In this document: one piece after another, positions 1-11,321 of the stretch
Layout: each line of letters starts with the position of its first letter
Numbering within the stretch: the first letter of the stretch is position 1
Assembly: GCF_020520425.1 (NCBI RefSeq)
Contig: NC_079490.1
Location: 37,902,723 to 37,966,722 of the forward strand
Direction: 5' to 3'
From: Spinacia oleracea
Taxonomy: Eukaryota > Streptophyta > Magnoliopsida > Caryophyllales > Amaranthaceae
DNA: 64,000 nt
The notes under the pieces: model-generated
Database searches by the model: none
Seen by the model: only the letters and a program-made list of their open reading frames with translations
Told to the model about the DNA's origin: nothing
Made by a program: the position numbers and the translations under genes

Positions 1-2820
1 GATTCACTACCAATCGAGGAAATTTACTGTTACCTTTCTAAAAGGATTTATTGCAGTGCAAGATATTTAATTATAAACAATAATTAAAACATACATTGAA
101 GCATGCAAAGTCTAAACATTTATCATGAATAATAACTTGAAATTAAAGCAACCATGCAATTCAAACAAGTTATTAGCATTTTATTCGATTTTATTGTTCC
201 GGCAGGTGTGAATAAAATGATTCCAAGACCCTAAAATCATTGAAGAACTAAGCACAGTTTGTCGACTTAATCCTAAAACATCTTAGGTAAGCAAAAGCCT
301 TTTGCTAATAGTCTAGAAACTATTCTTGGTTGATAGGTACGTCTAAGAACTTATTAGGTAAACCTATCGATTTTGCCACGACATAAAAGGACTCCTTACT
401 TATATCGTTGAGTTTCACCAAAACTAACATGTACTCACAATTATTTGTGTACCTTGCCCCTTTAGGACCAATAAGTAACACCTCGCTGAGCGAAAACTAT
501 TACTAGATTGATGTAAAGGATATCCAAGCAAGTGTATATTTTGGCATGGCACCTTATAACTCAATTTTTAAGTTTGGAACTTAAGGCTCTTACTATGTTG
601 GTTAGATTTTAAGTGAACTAAAATCCTTAATCATGCAACATAATCAAGCTTTTGATCTCATGCATTTTAAGACATATTTAAAAGCAATAAATAACTTAAA
701 ACATGCATAAGATAAATGTGATCTAGTATGGCCCGACTTCATCTTGAAGCTTTAACTTCAAAGTCCGTCTTGAAAATCTCCGTGGGAGGCACCATTTTCT
801 TCAAATAGGATAAGCTATAATTAAAACTAATTACAACTATTTGATGGTACGCAGACCATATTTTAATTAAAAAACAACTTTGGTACTTTAGACCAATTAC
901 ATTCAAATTAATGGTACGCAGACCATATTTTCTATCCTATTTGGGCCATACTAGTCACTTCATAACCTACAAAACAGTACATATACAATATATATATACC
1001 ATTCACCCATTCATTATCATGAATGGCCCACATAGCTGGTTAGTAAAACACATTATGCATCACGTAAACATTTGCAGCAATTAATCAAGGGCACCAATAA
1101 TCTACCAATTATTCAGTCCTTATTAATTCTAATCAAGTTGTTTTAACCTTAAGGATTTGTAGACCTAATCAAGAGTTTATGACTAAAAAGCGCTCCCACT
1201 TAAACCAATAAATTCATATGCTTTACTAATTTTAAACATAAAAATGTATTTCTAGTCTAACCGGAAACATACAAATTTAATTAAAATTTAAAGCTCATAT
1301 AAATTTATAATTGAATCCAAAAAGTTTAATTTAATTTCAGTCGTTATTTAAATTAATTCATGATTTTAATTTTAGTAAAATAATTAGAATAAATAAAATT
1401 TATTATAATTACAATATTCAAAATTAAAATCCAAGTAAATAATTTAAATTATTAATTTTAAAATTAATTAAAATTACGTGAACTGAAATTTTCAAATTAA
1501 ACATTCAAAACGATCTGATCGTAACGCAAACACCCTACGCATTGCACGCCCATGGGCCGCACGCACATAGCCATTGCTGGCCATGTGCGCGCAGCCCATG
1601 CGCTCGTCGCATAGCTGCTGCATCTCCATCGCAAGCCATCGCACGCTGTGGTGCTCGCTGCGCGCGCGCCAGCGCTCGTCGCACGCGAGCCATCGCTCGC
1701 AGTGCGCGCTCCATTGCTCGCTGTGCGCGCGAGCCATCGCTCGCTGTGCGCGCGACATCGCTCGCTGTGCGCGCGAGCAACGCTGGGCGCAGCGCTCGTG
1801 GCACGCGAGCTTGCGCTCGCTGCGCGCGAGGCTGCGCGCTCTTGCGCGAGGCAGTGCGCGTTGTGGCGCAGCTCGCTTGCTGCCCACACGCGACTGCCTT
1901 GGCTTGCCTTTCGCCCATGCCCATTTGTTCATAGCTCGTGGCCCACGACACAAGGCAGGGCTGCTGCCTTGTGCTCGTGCACCATGCCTTGCTCATTGCA
2001 TTGGTACCGCACGGGCGACGAGCTCCCTTGCTCGTCGTCGCATGCCCGCACTATACAACACCCCTTAAGGGTAACACGAAGCGTCTGTTGCTTTGTGCGT
2101 GCAAGTTATATGAACGAATCGCATAAAAATTTAAAATTTATATTTAAAATTAATGACAAATTAATAAATAATATTAATTTCATAATTTTAGGGCGAAAAA
2201 TCGAAAATTTATTATTCAATTGATTTCCGATTTACATGGATTCAAGTCTAGGTCATAAAAATTTAAAATTTAACATAAATTTACAATTTTTATGGTGGTT
2301 TTTAATCATAGGTTTCTAATTAAATTTTAATTAATTATGAAAATCAAATTAATTCTAAATTATTCTAATTTTCAACAAATTAATCATAATTACAAATTAG
2401 ATTGCATAATTAACAAGGCTAGGCATTCAAACTTGTTAAACATATACAGTAGGTCAATCAAAAATTCAAGATTTATCAACAAGAATCGCAAATATTTAAT
2501 TTAACATCTTAAATTTACGCATTCGAAAAACTAAAACCTTCGAAAAGTCATAGTTAGGCTTCGAATTTGAGAATTCTGGGTTCGGCAGAAAAACACTATT
2601 TTTGTCAAAATTTTAGAATGCCTTTTACATGCGAAATTGACACAAAAATCACTCGATTTGGATGAGTAACGAAGAAACTGCCGAAAAACTGCGTACGTAT
2701 AATTAAATAAACGCAATTTGCAATTAATTAACAATTACGAAAATTAATCACCCCTTTTAATTCTTGCAAATTTGTAATATTTAACCATGTTCATGCAAAT
2801 TAGATTATGAAAATAATAAG
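1..2820 (-). mobile_element. Copia-1 untranslated leader (internal region, partial)
   Basis: Read on the minus strand this follows the primer binding site of the LTR at 2838-4302 and runs off the left edge before any gag ORF. It is homologous to the leader of Copia-2: both contain the word GGTCTGCG.ACCAT (minus strand here around 850-930, plus strand around 53299-53355) and a similar 'actagtatggcc' stretch. A GC-rich island lies at about 1535-2070 in otherwise AT-rich DNA. ORFs of 130-191 codons occur there on both strands, but they are a by-product of CpG-rich, stop-poor sequence and match no protein family I know. I see no real coding sequence here. Confidence 0.7.
1640..1860. repeat. GC-rich degenerate minisatellite in Copia-1 leader
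   Basis: A run of imperfect copies of a unit of roughly 25 bases built around 'gagccatcgctcgctgtgcg', very rich in CpG and GpC. It forms the core of the GC-rich island in the leader. Copies vary by substitutions and small indels. Confidence 0.7.
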
Positions 2821-2837
2821 GGGCTCGTGATACCACT
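2821..2837 (-). other. Copia-1 primer binding site
   Basis: Immediately next to the LTR, the minus strand reads GTGGTATCACGAGCCCC. It resembles the plant initiator-methionine tRNA complement (TGGTATCAGAGC) with small changes. Its position fixes this LTR as the 5' LTR of a minus-strand element. Confidence 0.8.
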
Positions 2838-4302
2838 GTTAGGTTATGATACATATGATATTACATAAATCATGCGGAAACAACCATTAACCCAGGAATA
2901 CATATTATTTACACATAATCATATAGCATAATTTAGATGCATACTCTTTGTTGCGTGCCCTCCCTAGCTGCGCCCGAACCGAGCAAGAACAAGTCTTTAG
3001 GACTCCAAGTGTCGTCCCTCCGTAGATAGTCCACAGCACGTCCGGATCCGCCTTAAGATTGACCAACTAGAATCGCCCTTAAGGTACTAGAATTTTCGGC
3101 ACTTTTGAGCAAGATGTGTGACTGAATTTTTCTCTCAAAAACTCACTTTGAATACTTTTAAAAACTCGTTATAAATTGTGAACCCAGGCCACATATTTAT
3201 AGGGGTATGGAAAGAGAATTGGAATCCTATTAGGATACGAATTAATTAAACTTAGAATCCTACAAGAACTCTAATTAATTAATTTATCAAATAGAATTAG
3301 GAATTTAATCATTAACCGAACTCTGCACGTTTTAGGAATCGTGCATGAGCACAAACTCACACACACACACACGGCAGCCACGATGGGCCGCCCATGCACG
3401 TGCGTGCGAGCAGCAGCCCACGCAGCGAGGCCCACGCAGCCGCGGCCTTGGCGCGCGCTGGGCCTGCCTTGCGGTAGGCCTGGGCGCTGCCTTGGCTAGG
3501 CTTGTGGCGCGCGTTTGGCTTGCTGGGCGATGGCCTGGCTTCGAGCTGGGCCCTCGTCCGGCAGGCCTCGTCCGATGCTTATTCGTACGATACGCTTCCG
3601 ATTAAATTTCCGATTCCGGAATTCATTTCCGATACGAACAATATTTAACATTTCCGATTCCGGAATTAATTTCCGTTTCGAACAAATATTTAATATTTCC
3701 GTTTCCGGAATTATTTTCCGATTCCGATAATATTTCCGATTCTGACAATATTTCCGTTTCCGGCAATATTTCCGATTCTGGCAATATTTCCATTTCCGAT
3801 AATATTTTCCGATTCTGACAATATTTCCGTTTCCGGCAATATTTCCGATTCTGGCAATATTTCCATTTCCGATAATATTTTCCGATACGTACCATGTTTC
3901 CGTTTCCGGCAACATCTACGACTTGGATAATATTTATATTTCCGATACGATCCATATTTCCGTTTCGGGCAATATCATCGTTTCCGGAGTATTCATTTCT
4001 TGCCTGTGACGATCTCAACTCCCACTGAAACCAAGATCCGTCGATTCCGAATATTCATAGATGGAGTATTTAATGCCATTAAATACTTGATCCGTTTACG
4101 TACTATTTGTGTGACCCTACGGGTTCAGTCAAGAGTAAGCTGTGGATTAATATCATTAATTCCACTTGAACTGAAGCGGCCTCTAGCTAGGCATTCAGCT
4201 CACTTGATCTCACTGAATTATTAACTTGTTAATTAATACTGAACCGCATTTATTAGACTTATCATAGAATGCATACTTGGACCAAGGGCATTATTTCCTT
4301 CA
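2838..4302 (-). mobile_element. Copia-1 5' LTR (Ty1/copia)
   Basis: On the minus strand the LTR starts TGAAGGAAATAATGCCC and ends CCTAACA, giving TG...CA ends over 1465 bp. The first bases match the LTR start of Copia-2 (TGAAGGAAATATGTCC), so the two belong to related copia families. It holds a TATA-like CCTATAAATA on the minus strand (about 3195-3204), a GC-rich block (about 3350-3570) and a TTTCCG minisatellite (about 3595-3990). The partner LTR is outside the window, so the target duplication cannot be checked. Confidence 0.88.
3595..3990. repeat. TTTCCG-type minisatellite inside Copia-1 LTR
   Basis: About sixteen degenerate copies of a 22-24 bp unit of the form 'caatatttccgattctgg' alternating with 'caatatttccgtttccgg'. 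The ORFs crossing it encode only a repetitive Arg/Lys/Asn/Tyr/Cys string and are not genes. Copia-2 lacks the array; the matching part of its LTR instead has palindromic CGTATACGATACG motifs. Confidence 0.85.
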
Positions 4303-6540
4303 CCTCCTCCTTCTTCTCTTTCGTTTTTCTTTCTCCTTTATTTTGCTTTATTGTCTTCTCTCATCCTCACTTTGTGGTTCTGTTTCTAGCGACAGCCACC
4401 ACTGCACGCTGCCACCAGCCACCTTCGTCGTTCCTCCACGCGACACTGCCCACCTGCAGCGTCATTACTGCACTGCCAGCCATCAATTCTCCCCTTCCTC
4501 TTCGTCGCAGGCTAACACCACAGGCGCACACAACATCACCACCGTTGCGCGACCACCTAGAGCCACCAGCCGCGTCGCCCAGCGCTGACGACCACCCACC
4601 TGCCGTGTCGCCCTGCCGCTGGCAGCACTCCCTTTATTCCCTCTCTTTTTGGTTAATTTCTTTAACCCTAAAACTATTTAATATTTTGATTTTGTTTATG
4701 TAATTTAATTAATGTTTTCATGCTTTAAATTATGGTTTAATTTCTTAAATATAGAAACTAAATTATATGCTTTGCATAATGAAATTTCTAATTTTCAGAT
4801 TATATATTTTGATTAAAATAGGGTTTTAATTATTAAAGCATGAACTTTTAAGGTTTTAATAGTTTTGAAACCATGGTAGGATGATTATAAGTTATTAAAG
4901 TTATTGTTTTTATGATTTCAAACATGTTAATTATGTTTTGGAGTAGTTTGAAATTAGTTTATGTTGCTGAAAATTAAAGTATGATGTTTGCGAAGAGTTT
5001 TCAACGAATTTCAATCATTGATTCAATAATTATTATGCTAGGAAATCAAATACTCAAGTTTTGATGTCGGGGAATGTTCTAAATATGTTTAGGATGTATT
5101 TGGAATGCTTTATTATGGTTGTGAATGATTAGAAATTGATTAGGAATATTTGTTGGTTGTTTTAGGCGGAGAATTCTCTTTAGGCGACTTTTGAAAGTGT
5201 TAAAGTGGCATATTAGTTTGTTTACACAAGGTACGTACATACTTGTGTGCTTGGAATGTGTGTTATCTGTTGAAACCAAGTTGAAATTTATTGATGAACC
5301 TGATTATGTCGGAATTTCATTTTTAATATTGTTGGATGGACATGTTGAACATATGTATTTCATTACAAGGATTATAACATGTTAGTAGATGATTGATGCA
5401 AACATGTTTGATTGGGAACACTAGATTATTTTATATATATTGATTCAGATCGATTGTTCATTGTTCCCTTTTAGTTTTTCACTACTTTATGAGGGTCGTG
5501 GACCTTGTTTAGTAAGTTGAAACCTTATACCCATATAGAGGGGTTGATCAGTATTAAAGAAAAGGTTGGATTTAATTGGAATGAGTCTTGTTTGATACCT
5601 TTGTGATCACTTGCTTAATTCCAAGATAAAAACAGTTGTGAATAAATGTAGATTGTATGCCTTATGTGGTTGTTGAGTCATAACAGGGTGTCAATTTGTA
5701 AATCATGTAAAGTGAAACTCAGTAGCAATAGCTTTAGACTGTGCACGTCTAAAGTGACAGACAAACATGAGTTGGGGTTCATGGTGGTAGCCCATGGCCT
5801 TTATCTCGGACCGGATTGATCACCGTGTCCTATTTTTATTCAAACGTTCCTCGATATCGCAGGTCACTGAGGTTACGGAGTCGCGCCCGTGCCTCGTCTT
5901 CCTTAGTGAAGCTTCTAGCTAGAAAACTCGATCCATCGTCTATTTCAACCAAAATAATATTATTGTTATAAGTCTAGCCTAGTCTAGTCAAGTACGGTCG
6001 TCAAATTATCATGTTTTGTCTGCCCTTATTTATGTTCATTAGTATCATGTTAGGATTGTTCGTTTAATAGTATCATGTTAGGATTATTATTGTTTTAGTA
6101 TGTAGTACTCAGCTTTGTTGATTACGTGCTTTGTTTGTGTGTGTTGATCATGGCTATGCCTTATTGATCCTGTGATGACCCATCTTTGGTGAGAAGTCTC
6201 TAAGGATCAATAAGCGTTGCCCATCTACAGGTTTGAAGATGATGCATCATTGGGATCGGGATTAGAGAGCTTGGATTTAGATTTGTTTTGCTAAGTGATT
6301 TGGTTTGTTAATTTGGACTTGAAATTTGTCGTACTATTCGTATTTCCTTATTTTCGTTAATTGGTTTTTGAACTTAATATGTAATCGATTATTTATAAAT
6401 CCAAAATTTAGTTTTATGTTTTCCGCTGCAAAATTCTGAATAAGCCGTTACGTTTTCACACGGGCGATAATGCCTTGATAATTCTCTACGTATTATATTA
6501 AAAAGTTATTTTAGAAAAGATAGAATTGTCGGGGTGTTAC
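4303..6540. mobile_element. LTR fragment of an unassigned LTR retrotransposon
   Basis: This block ends at 6540 with TGTCGGGGTGTTACA, whose complement starts TGTAACACCCCGACA, a common gypsy LTR terminus. The left side is cut by Copia-1, so its other end lies outside the window. There is no credible ORF; the longest (144 codons near 4269) is a Pro/Thr/Ser-rich low-complexity reading. The block directly abuts the gypsy LTR piece at 6541, which suggests it inserted into that LTR. Superfamily and orientation are inferred from the terminus only. Confidence 0.55.
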
Positions 6541-7565
6541 AATAGTTTAATCCGAAAACATGTTTTGACTTCAAAAATCCATACTTTATAAACACATAAA
6601 ATCTGAAAATCATAATCTAAATCATCAAAACCAATTTCTTTAATTAAAACACAATACTAACCTAATACGGTGTTCATAACCGTTTTAATTAATCTAAACA
6701 ATCCAATAATTAAATTAATCACAACAATTAAATTGATTTAAAACTGAAAATTAATATTTTTGAAAACAAAATTTGATCTTTCCAATTGACAACACACACA
6801 CACACAACAATTACTTGTGTTGTGTGCGTGTGCGTCGCACAAACAACGCAACAACAACCACACGCAACACGCACCGCAAGCAGCAGTGGCGCGCGCGCAA
6901 AGGGGCGAGAGGGGCGACGAGCTGGGCACGGCGAGGCACGCAACACGCGCACACAGCGTTGCTGTTGTGTTGCGGCACGTCGAGGGTGATGCACGAGGGC
7001 GAGCACGACCACGCAACCTCGCAGGCACGTAGTGCTACGCTGCGGTGCGGGACGGGCGAGGGAGACGGGCGAGAGAGGGCTGGCTTGCGCTGCAAGCAAG
7101 GGCGCACGAAGAAGAGGGAGTGCGGGTGGAGTGTGCCGCAAGGAGAGAGGGAGAGGAGAGAGGGATTTCTGAATTTTTTTGGTTGTGAGGGTTTGACGTG
7201 AGGTCTTATTTATAGGTTCCTCTCCTTTGTGGGCTAGGTTAGGGTAATTTTGAGTTGGGCTTGCTTTCGGGCTTAGTTCATTAAATTCCTTGCAAGCTTT
7301 GTTGGGTTTAATTAAAACAAAACGACCGGGCTTTAAGTTTGTTAAATTCGTTTTTGAAATACGACCCAACAATTCCCGATTAAATAAATTCCTTGAATTT
7401 ATTTAATAAAAATACGGTTTTCGAAATAATTAATATTTAAATTAATTAAAAATAAACGCGCATTTAATTCTCATTAAATGAAATTAATTTGTAAAAATAC
7501 AACGAAATGCTTTATAAATATAATAAAAATATATTTATAATAATAGAAAAATACGAGGTATTACA
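6541..7565 (-). mobile_element. Partial gypsy LTR, same family as the 31330-49404 chromovirus
   Basis: The sequence aligns by eye almost continuously with 33237-34365 and 48273-49404: the 'tttaatccgaaaacatgttttgac' start (written here in part), the (CA)n run, the GC-rich block, the TATTTATAGG box (7207-7216) and the GAGGTATTACA terminus at 7555-7565. Only the terminal third or so of the 3-kb LTR is present. ORFs of up to 214 codons in it are CpG-rich artefacts that recur in every LTR copy. It sits between an LTR fragment and a LINE RNase H tail, so it is either a truncated solo LTR or the end of a larger insertion. Confidence 0.85.
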
Positions 7566-8159
7566 GCTTTTGCAAGCAAATTCAGTGTCATTACTCCCTT
7601 AGCTGCTGAACTTTATGCTATTAGGGAGGGTTTGATGATGGTTGTGGATTACGACATTAAGCAATTGGAACTTGAGACAGATGCGCAAACTCTTGTTACA
7701 TTGCTTAATACTGTGGACCGCACTTATCATCACGAACTCTCCCCGGTTATTAAAGATGTTGTTTTCTTAATGGATCAAATCCCTTCTCTGGAAATTAATC
7801 ACACTTCCAGGAGCAACAATCAAGTAGCTCATAATCTTGCAGAGTACTCCACAACAATGGCGGTTGGCTACAAGCTCTTCCTTAATCCACCACCATTTGT
7901 TGAGAAAGCTTTCCAGGCCGATCTTGAGTGTGTTCAGAAGCAGGAGGGCCAGATAGCTTCAAACATTCAGCCGCAGGGGAGGCAAATCATTGATTTGGAA
8001 GCTCCCCCTCCACCCGAGGTTTCTACACAGGATACTATCACCACAAGCATAATGTTTGGAACCATTCCGACTACGGTAACTACTTCGATTTCCAACTTAA
8101 CAAGGAAGCAGAATCGGGATGTTGGACGGGATGCAAAGGGTGATGAAGCCGATGGATAG
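7566..8159 (+). pseudogene. LINE RNase H domain fragment (RVT_3-like)
   Basis: An open frame begins right after the gypsy LTR terminus and runs 197 codons to a stop at 8157-8159. The first ~90 residues resemble the RNase H-like domain at the end of some plant L1 ORF2 proteins: AELYAIREGL carries the glutamate, LELETDAQTLV the second acidic residue, and SRSNNQVAHNLAEYS the closing region with Asn/His. The rest is Pro/Thr-rich. There is no start codon at the domain edge, no upstream RT and the 5' part is cut by the LTR, so this is a remnant. It could be mistaken for a host RNase H-like gene, but a poly(A)-like end follows at about 8374-8381. Confidence 0.75.
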
Positions 8160-8381
8160 GCATCGTTTGGTTACTGTTCTTTTGTGCTTAATGAATGATC
8201 GATAGTAACAACGTTAGGTGTAGTTTATTTTGGGAGATGATTGCAACTGGTTCAATGTTATTCATGGGTAGTTTCAAGTGGTTGTATCTCTCTTTTTGGG
8301 CAGCAAGTTTTTGGAGCTGCCTTGTTTGTATAAAACTCTAATTATCTAGTTTAATATAATTCCTCGTTTCTGCGTAAAAAA
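8160..8381 (+). mobile_element. 3' tail of the truncated LINE
   Basis: Noncoding tail following the RNase H fragment and ending in 'tctgcgtaaaaaaa', the usual shape of a plant L1 3' end with a short poly(A). No target duplication can be tested because the 5' end is missing. Confidence 0.5.
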
Positions 8382-9307
8382 ATTCCACCATTTCTATCAT
8401 AATAAAAAGCGACCACATTGACAAGCGGAATCATTTTGACATTTGAAATTTGCCATTATATTATTTCTATGGATTTTTTTCAATCTAATTTCAATTTCTC
8501 GCTACCACAATCTCTTGACATTTTTGAATATTATCTCCCTCACTAAAATTAGCAAACATGCAGCTAGCCTTTTAACACAAATTGGTGGGAAAACTCACCT
8601 TATGATTTGGAGTTCAAGGGGTCATATCCATCAACTGTGAAAGGGTTGATAGTGGCTCAAGTAAATATACGCGTAGTTAAACTGACTAACCATGTGATAG
8701 GAGCAAACTAATATAAATGAAAATTTGGTCCGAATTTTCTATCCCTCATTTTTGTATGTCATTTTCTCTACTTAGTTGATATTTGTATTTGTTAATAGGA
8801 GGTAGTTCTTTTGTACTAGTTAATTGCAATTGTGGAAGAGAATATTTTAATGGAACGAGATTATTAAATCGATCAAGCATATATTCAAGCTTTGAGAAAA
8901 GGTTTTATTTTGTTTATTATATCTCTATTAATTAATCAATTAATTAATCAATCATCAATCAATATTTAAAAAGGATAACCATATATGATTACTTGACACG
9001 TGTCACCCTACCATATATTATTAGTTGACACGTATCACCTTATATGTTTGTTGACACATGTCACCCTCATATATCTTTCATCCATAAATTTGTTTTTCTT
9101 TCCAATTTTTCTTTTTGTTGTTTGTAATACGAAATATTTTACAGTTTCAACACCTATTTCACTTCATCTTCCTCATTAAACATCAATTCACAATTTAATT
9201 CATATATTCATTCAACCGCTTCCACTCGGTCACTCCATCTCCCTCTGTAACACTCAAATTAATTCACCATCTAATTTTTTTTTCAACTTTCCCCTCTATA
9301 TGAATCA
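8382..9307. other. AT-rich noncoding DNA
   Basis: I see no gene. The only notable structure is the triple palindromic G-box repeat listed separately. The 65-codon ORF near 8443 has no recognisable features. Confidence 0.5.
8993..9066. repeat. Three spaced copies of a palindromic G-box motif
   Basis: TTGACACGTGTCACCC (8993-9008), TTGACACGTATCACCT (9025-9040) and TTGACACATGTCACCC (9051-9066). The first contains the perfect palindrome TGACACGTGTCA, centred on the bZIP/bHLH G-box CACGTG. Spacers are AT-rich 'atatat' tracts. No gene lies within 2 kb downstream, so a regulatory role is not supported. Confidence 0.7.
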
Positions 9308-9411
9308 TCTATTCCTACTAAAACGCAAGCCCTTGATAAAATTAGGATTTTAAAAGACAGCTTAACAACCACTATATAATTGTCCGTTCATTAAACGAAC
9401 TCAAAAGCTAG
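9308..9411 (+). mobile_element. Possible mini-Helitron (104 bp)
   Basis: Starts TCTATTCCTACTAAAA after an A, has a GTTC/GAAC hairpin near the 3' end, and ends in CTAG followed by T, fitting Helitron insertion between A and T. It is very short and the evidence is structural only. Confidence 0.35.
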
Positions 9412-9515
9412 TTATTATATAAAAAAAACGCCTGAGACGACAACAAAACAGTAGTTTCTTGTTTACCCTCCTGTTTAAATCGAAAAAACAAAAAATATAT
9501 TACAAGGTATGATAT

Positions 9516-9776
9516 ACTACCCCCGTTTCGCAATAGATGCATCATTTCTTTTTTCACGTATCCCAACATGTTTCTTTGAATATTAATATCTCTAATTGCG
9601 TGTAAGTAAAAATTATAAAAAAAATGATATTGGAATCCTCATATTTATACGAATTTAACAAGATCTCATTTGACTATGAATGTTTTTACATAATGTGAAA
9701 GAATAATTGTCAAAATTAGTTAATGAATAGTGTCCAAAAGAGAAACGATGCATCTCCGCTTCGAGGAAGTAGAAGG
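9516..9776. mobile_element. Stowaway-like MITE
   Basis: Left end 'ctacccccgtttcgcaatag..gatgcatc' and right end, read on the complement, 'ctacttcctcgaagcgg..gatgcatc' form degenerate terminal inverted repeats of about 28 bp of the Stowaway/mariner CTCCCTCCGT type. A TA precedes the left end; the right TA is lost. No coding capacity. Confidence 0.6.
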
Positions 9777-9869
9777 AACTCAATTTTAAAAAAATTACCA
9801 AAATTAACAAATACTAAAACCTTGACAACTAATCAATGAAAATTACAAGTAATTAACCAATTAAATATC

Positions 9870-10540
9870 ATTATCTGATTCGACCGGACAATAAGCCGAA
9901 CCCAATTCGATACCTGACTAACAATAACCTTAACCCGGTTATTACCCAACATAACCTGTTAATGATCCGACATGTGCAGTATATTTTATGCTTGAATATT
10001 TTGAGATGACCAAATTAGTTATTGACTCAAAATCCATATTAACTTTATATATGTATTGACTTGACAATAACACGCGATGACTTGATTTGAATAAAACTCA
10101 AAATCGAAATAAATAATCATTAATTTTTAAAATATATGAAAATGTGATCAAATGTTTGAACCTTGACCAGACCCGGTAGTTATCGACCATATCTTGTCAT
10201 GTGCCCAAGAATGGACATGGCCTGAATTTTGATCGACCTGGTCATTATTTGATTCAAACTTGACCTGAACTCGAAATTATCTGCTACAAAATCGTCTTAA
10301 ACCCGACTAGATAAAACCTGAAATTGAACCCGACTTGAACATGACTCGACCCAGACCCAACCTGTACCTGAAATTAAAAAAAAATATCGACATGACTCGA
10401 TCAAAAACCAACCCTATCGAACCCGATCCAAACTTGGTTGACAAAGTGACCGGACACTATCCAACCTGATAATGATCCAAGACCCAAGATGATAAGACCC
10501 GAACTCAACCCCCGTACCCGATTTGACGACTCTAGATCTA
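9870..10540 (-). repeat. Degraded copy of the TCGGGT-rich hAT-like MITE family
   Basis: The block is dense in 'gaccc', 'cccgac' and 'aacccg' words, the complement of the TCGGGT words that make up the elements at 22496 and 23749. It ends near 'cccgatttgacgactctag', reminiscent of their TTTTGACA...CTCT ends. Target duplications are not recognisable, so this is an older copy. Confidence 0.5.
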
Positions 10541-11280
10541 CCATTTTAATTACCATGGGTTCATGCCTCCATGGCCCTACACTCCTACCTAAATATGTAC
10601 GCCTTTGATATCTACCACACCCATTTGCCAACTTAATCGTTGTTGATCAAATAATTGACAACCTCTCAAAAACAACATTAAATAATTGATAAAACGATAT
10701 TCAACGATATTCACGTTGCAGTAGTCGGCAGGGATGAAAATATTAAATAGATATCTATTTATCCGATTCACCGGCAATTAATAAGTGGATGGATATCTAA
10801 ATTAAACGGATGAGATGTGGGTGACGGATGAAGTGGGTGACAGATAAAGTCGGATATGGATGACCCTCACTCCATCCGTTTATCATCCATCCATCCGTTT
10901 AATATATTTTTCACCAAAATTTTAATAAAAATACTATATATTCGGATCAAAACTCCATCCGATCTGAAACCGACTCATTGTAATCCCTAGTATCTAGCGC
11001 CCATCGAGAGAAGAAGAATAGAAACTTATATGGAGTTTTATACAGAGTACTACCTCCATTTTAAAGCGATACTCCAGATATTATTTACACAAACATTAAG
11101 ACAAAAAAAAGGAGAATGTGTGAAAATATAATAAATTATGTATAAGATAATGTGTAAGAATGTAGGTGGGTATAAGAAAAAAAAAAAGTAAGGAGAATGT
11201 GGGTGAAAATTTAAAAATATTGTTGGTAAAAATTAAGATAGATAGGAGACATGAGTTTTTTTTTGTGATTAAAAAAAGGT
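10541..11280. other. Noncoding DNA with MITE-like remnants
   Basis: 10733-10990 contains many copies of 'ggatg' and 'catcc' words (ATCCGTTTA..TAAACGGAT pairs) that could fold back on each other, and 11045-11100 begins 'tactacctccattttaaagcgatactcc', a Stowaway-type end. I see no gene. The LINE-1 start is not sharply defined but falls near the right edge of this block. Confidence 0.45.
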
Positions 11281-11321
11281 TGCTGCTCGGGTTCGAAGAG
11301 GGCTCTCTCTCTTTCGACGCC

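Noticed and set aside
1492..2223. Overlapping ORFs of 130-191 codons on both strands
   Set aside because: They come from a CpG-rich minisatellite with few stops. The predicted proteins are Arg/Ala/Ser/Cys strings unlike any family and exist in several frames at once.
3496..4018. Repetitive Lys/Arg/Tyr/Cys ORFs on the minus strand
   Set aside because: They are translations of the TTTCCG minisatellite in the LTR.
4269..4703. 144-codon ORF with a hydrophobic start resembling a signal peptide
   Set aside because: It starts inside the Copia-1 LTR and crosses its junction with another LTR fragment. The remainder is Pro/Ser/Thr low complexity.
6728..7372. 214-codon minus-strand ORF and neighbours
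   Set aside because: The same overlapping ORFs recur in every copy of the chromovirus LTR (33422-33991, 48459-49032) and follow the GC-rich block, with no conserved domain.
7632..8159. Host RNase H-like gene
   Set aside because: The frame starts at an LTR boundary without its own start, resembles LINE RNase H domains, and ends in a LINE-like tail with poly(A).
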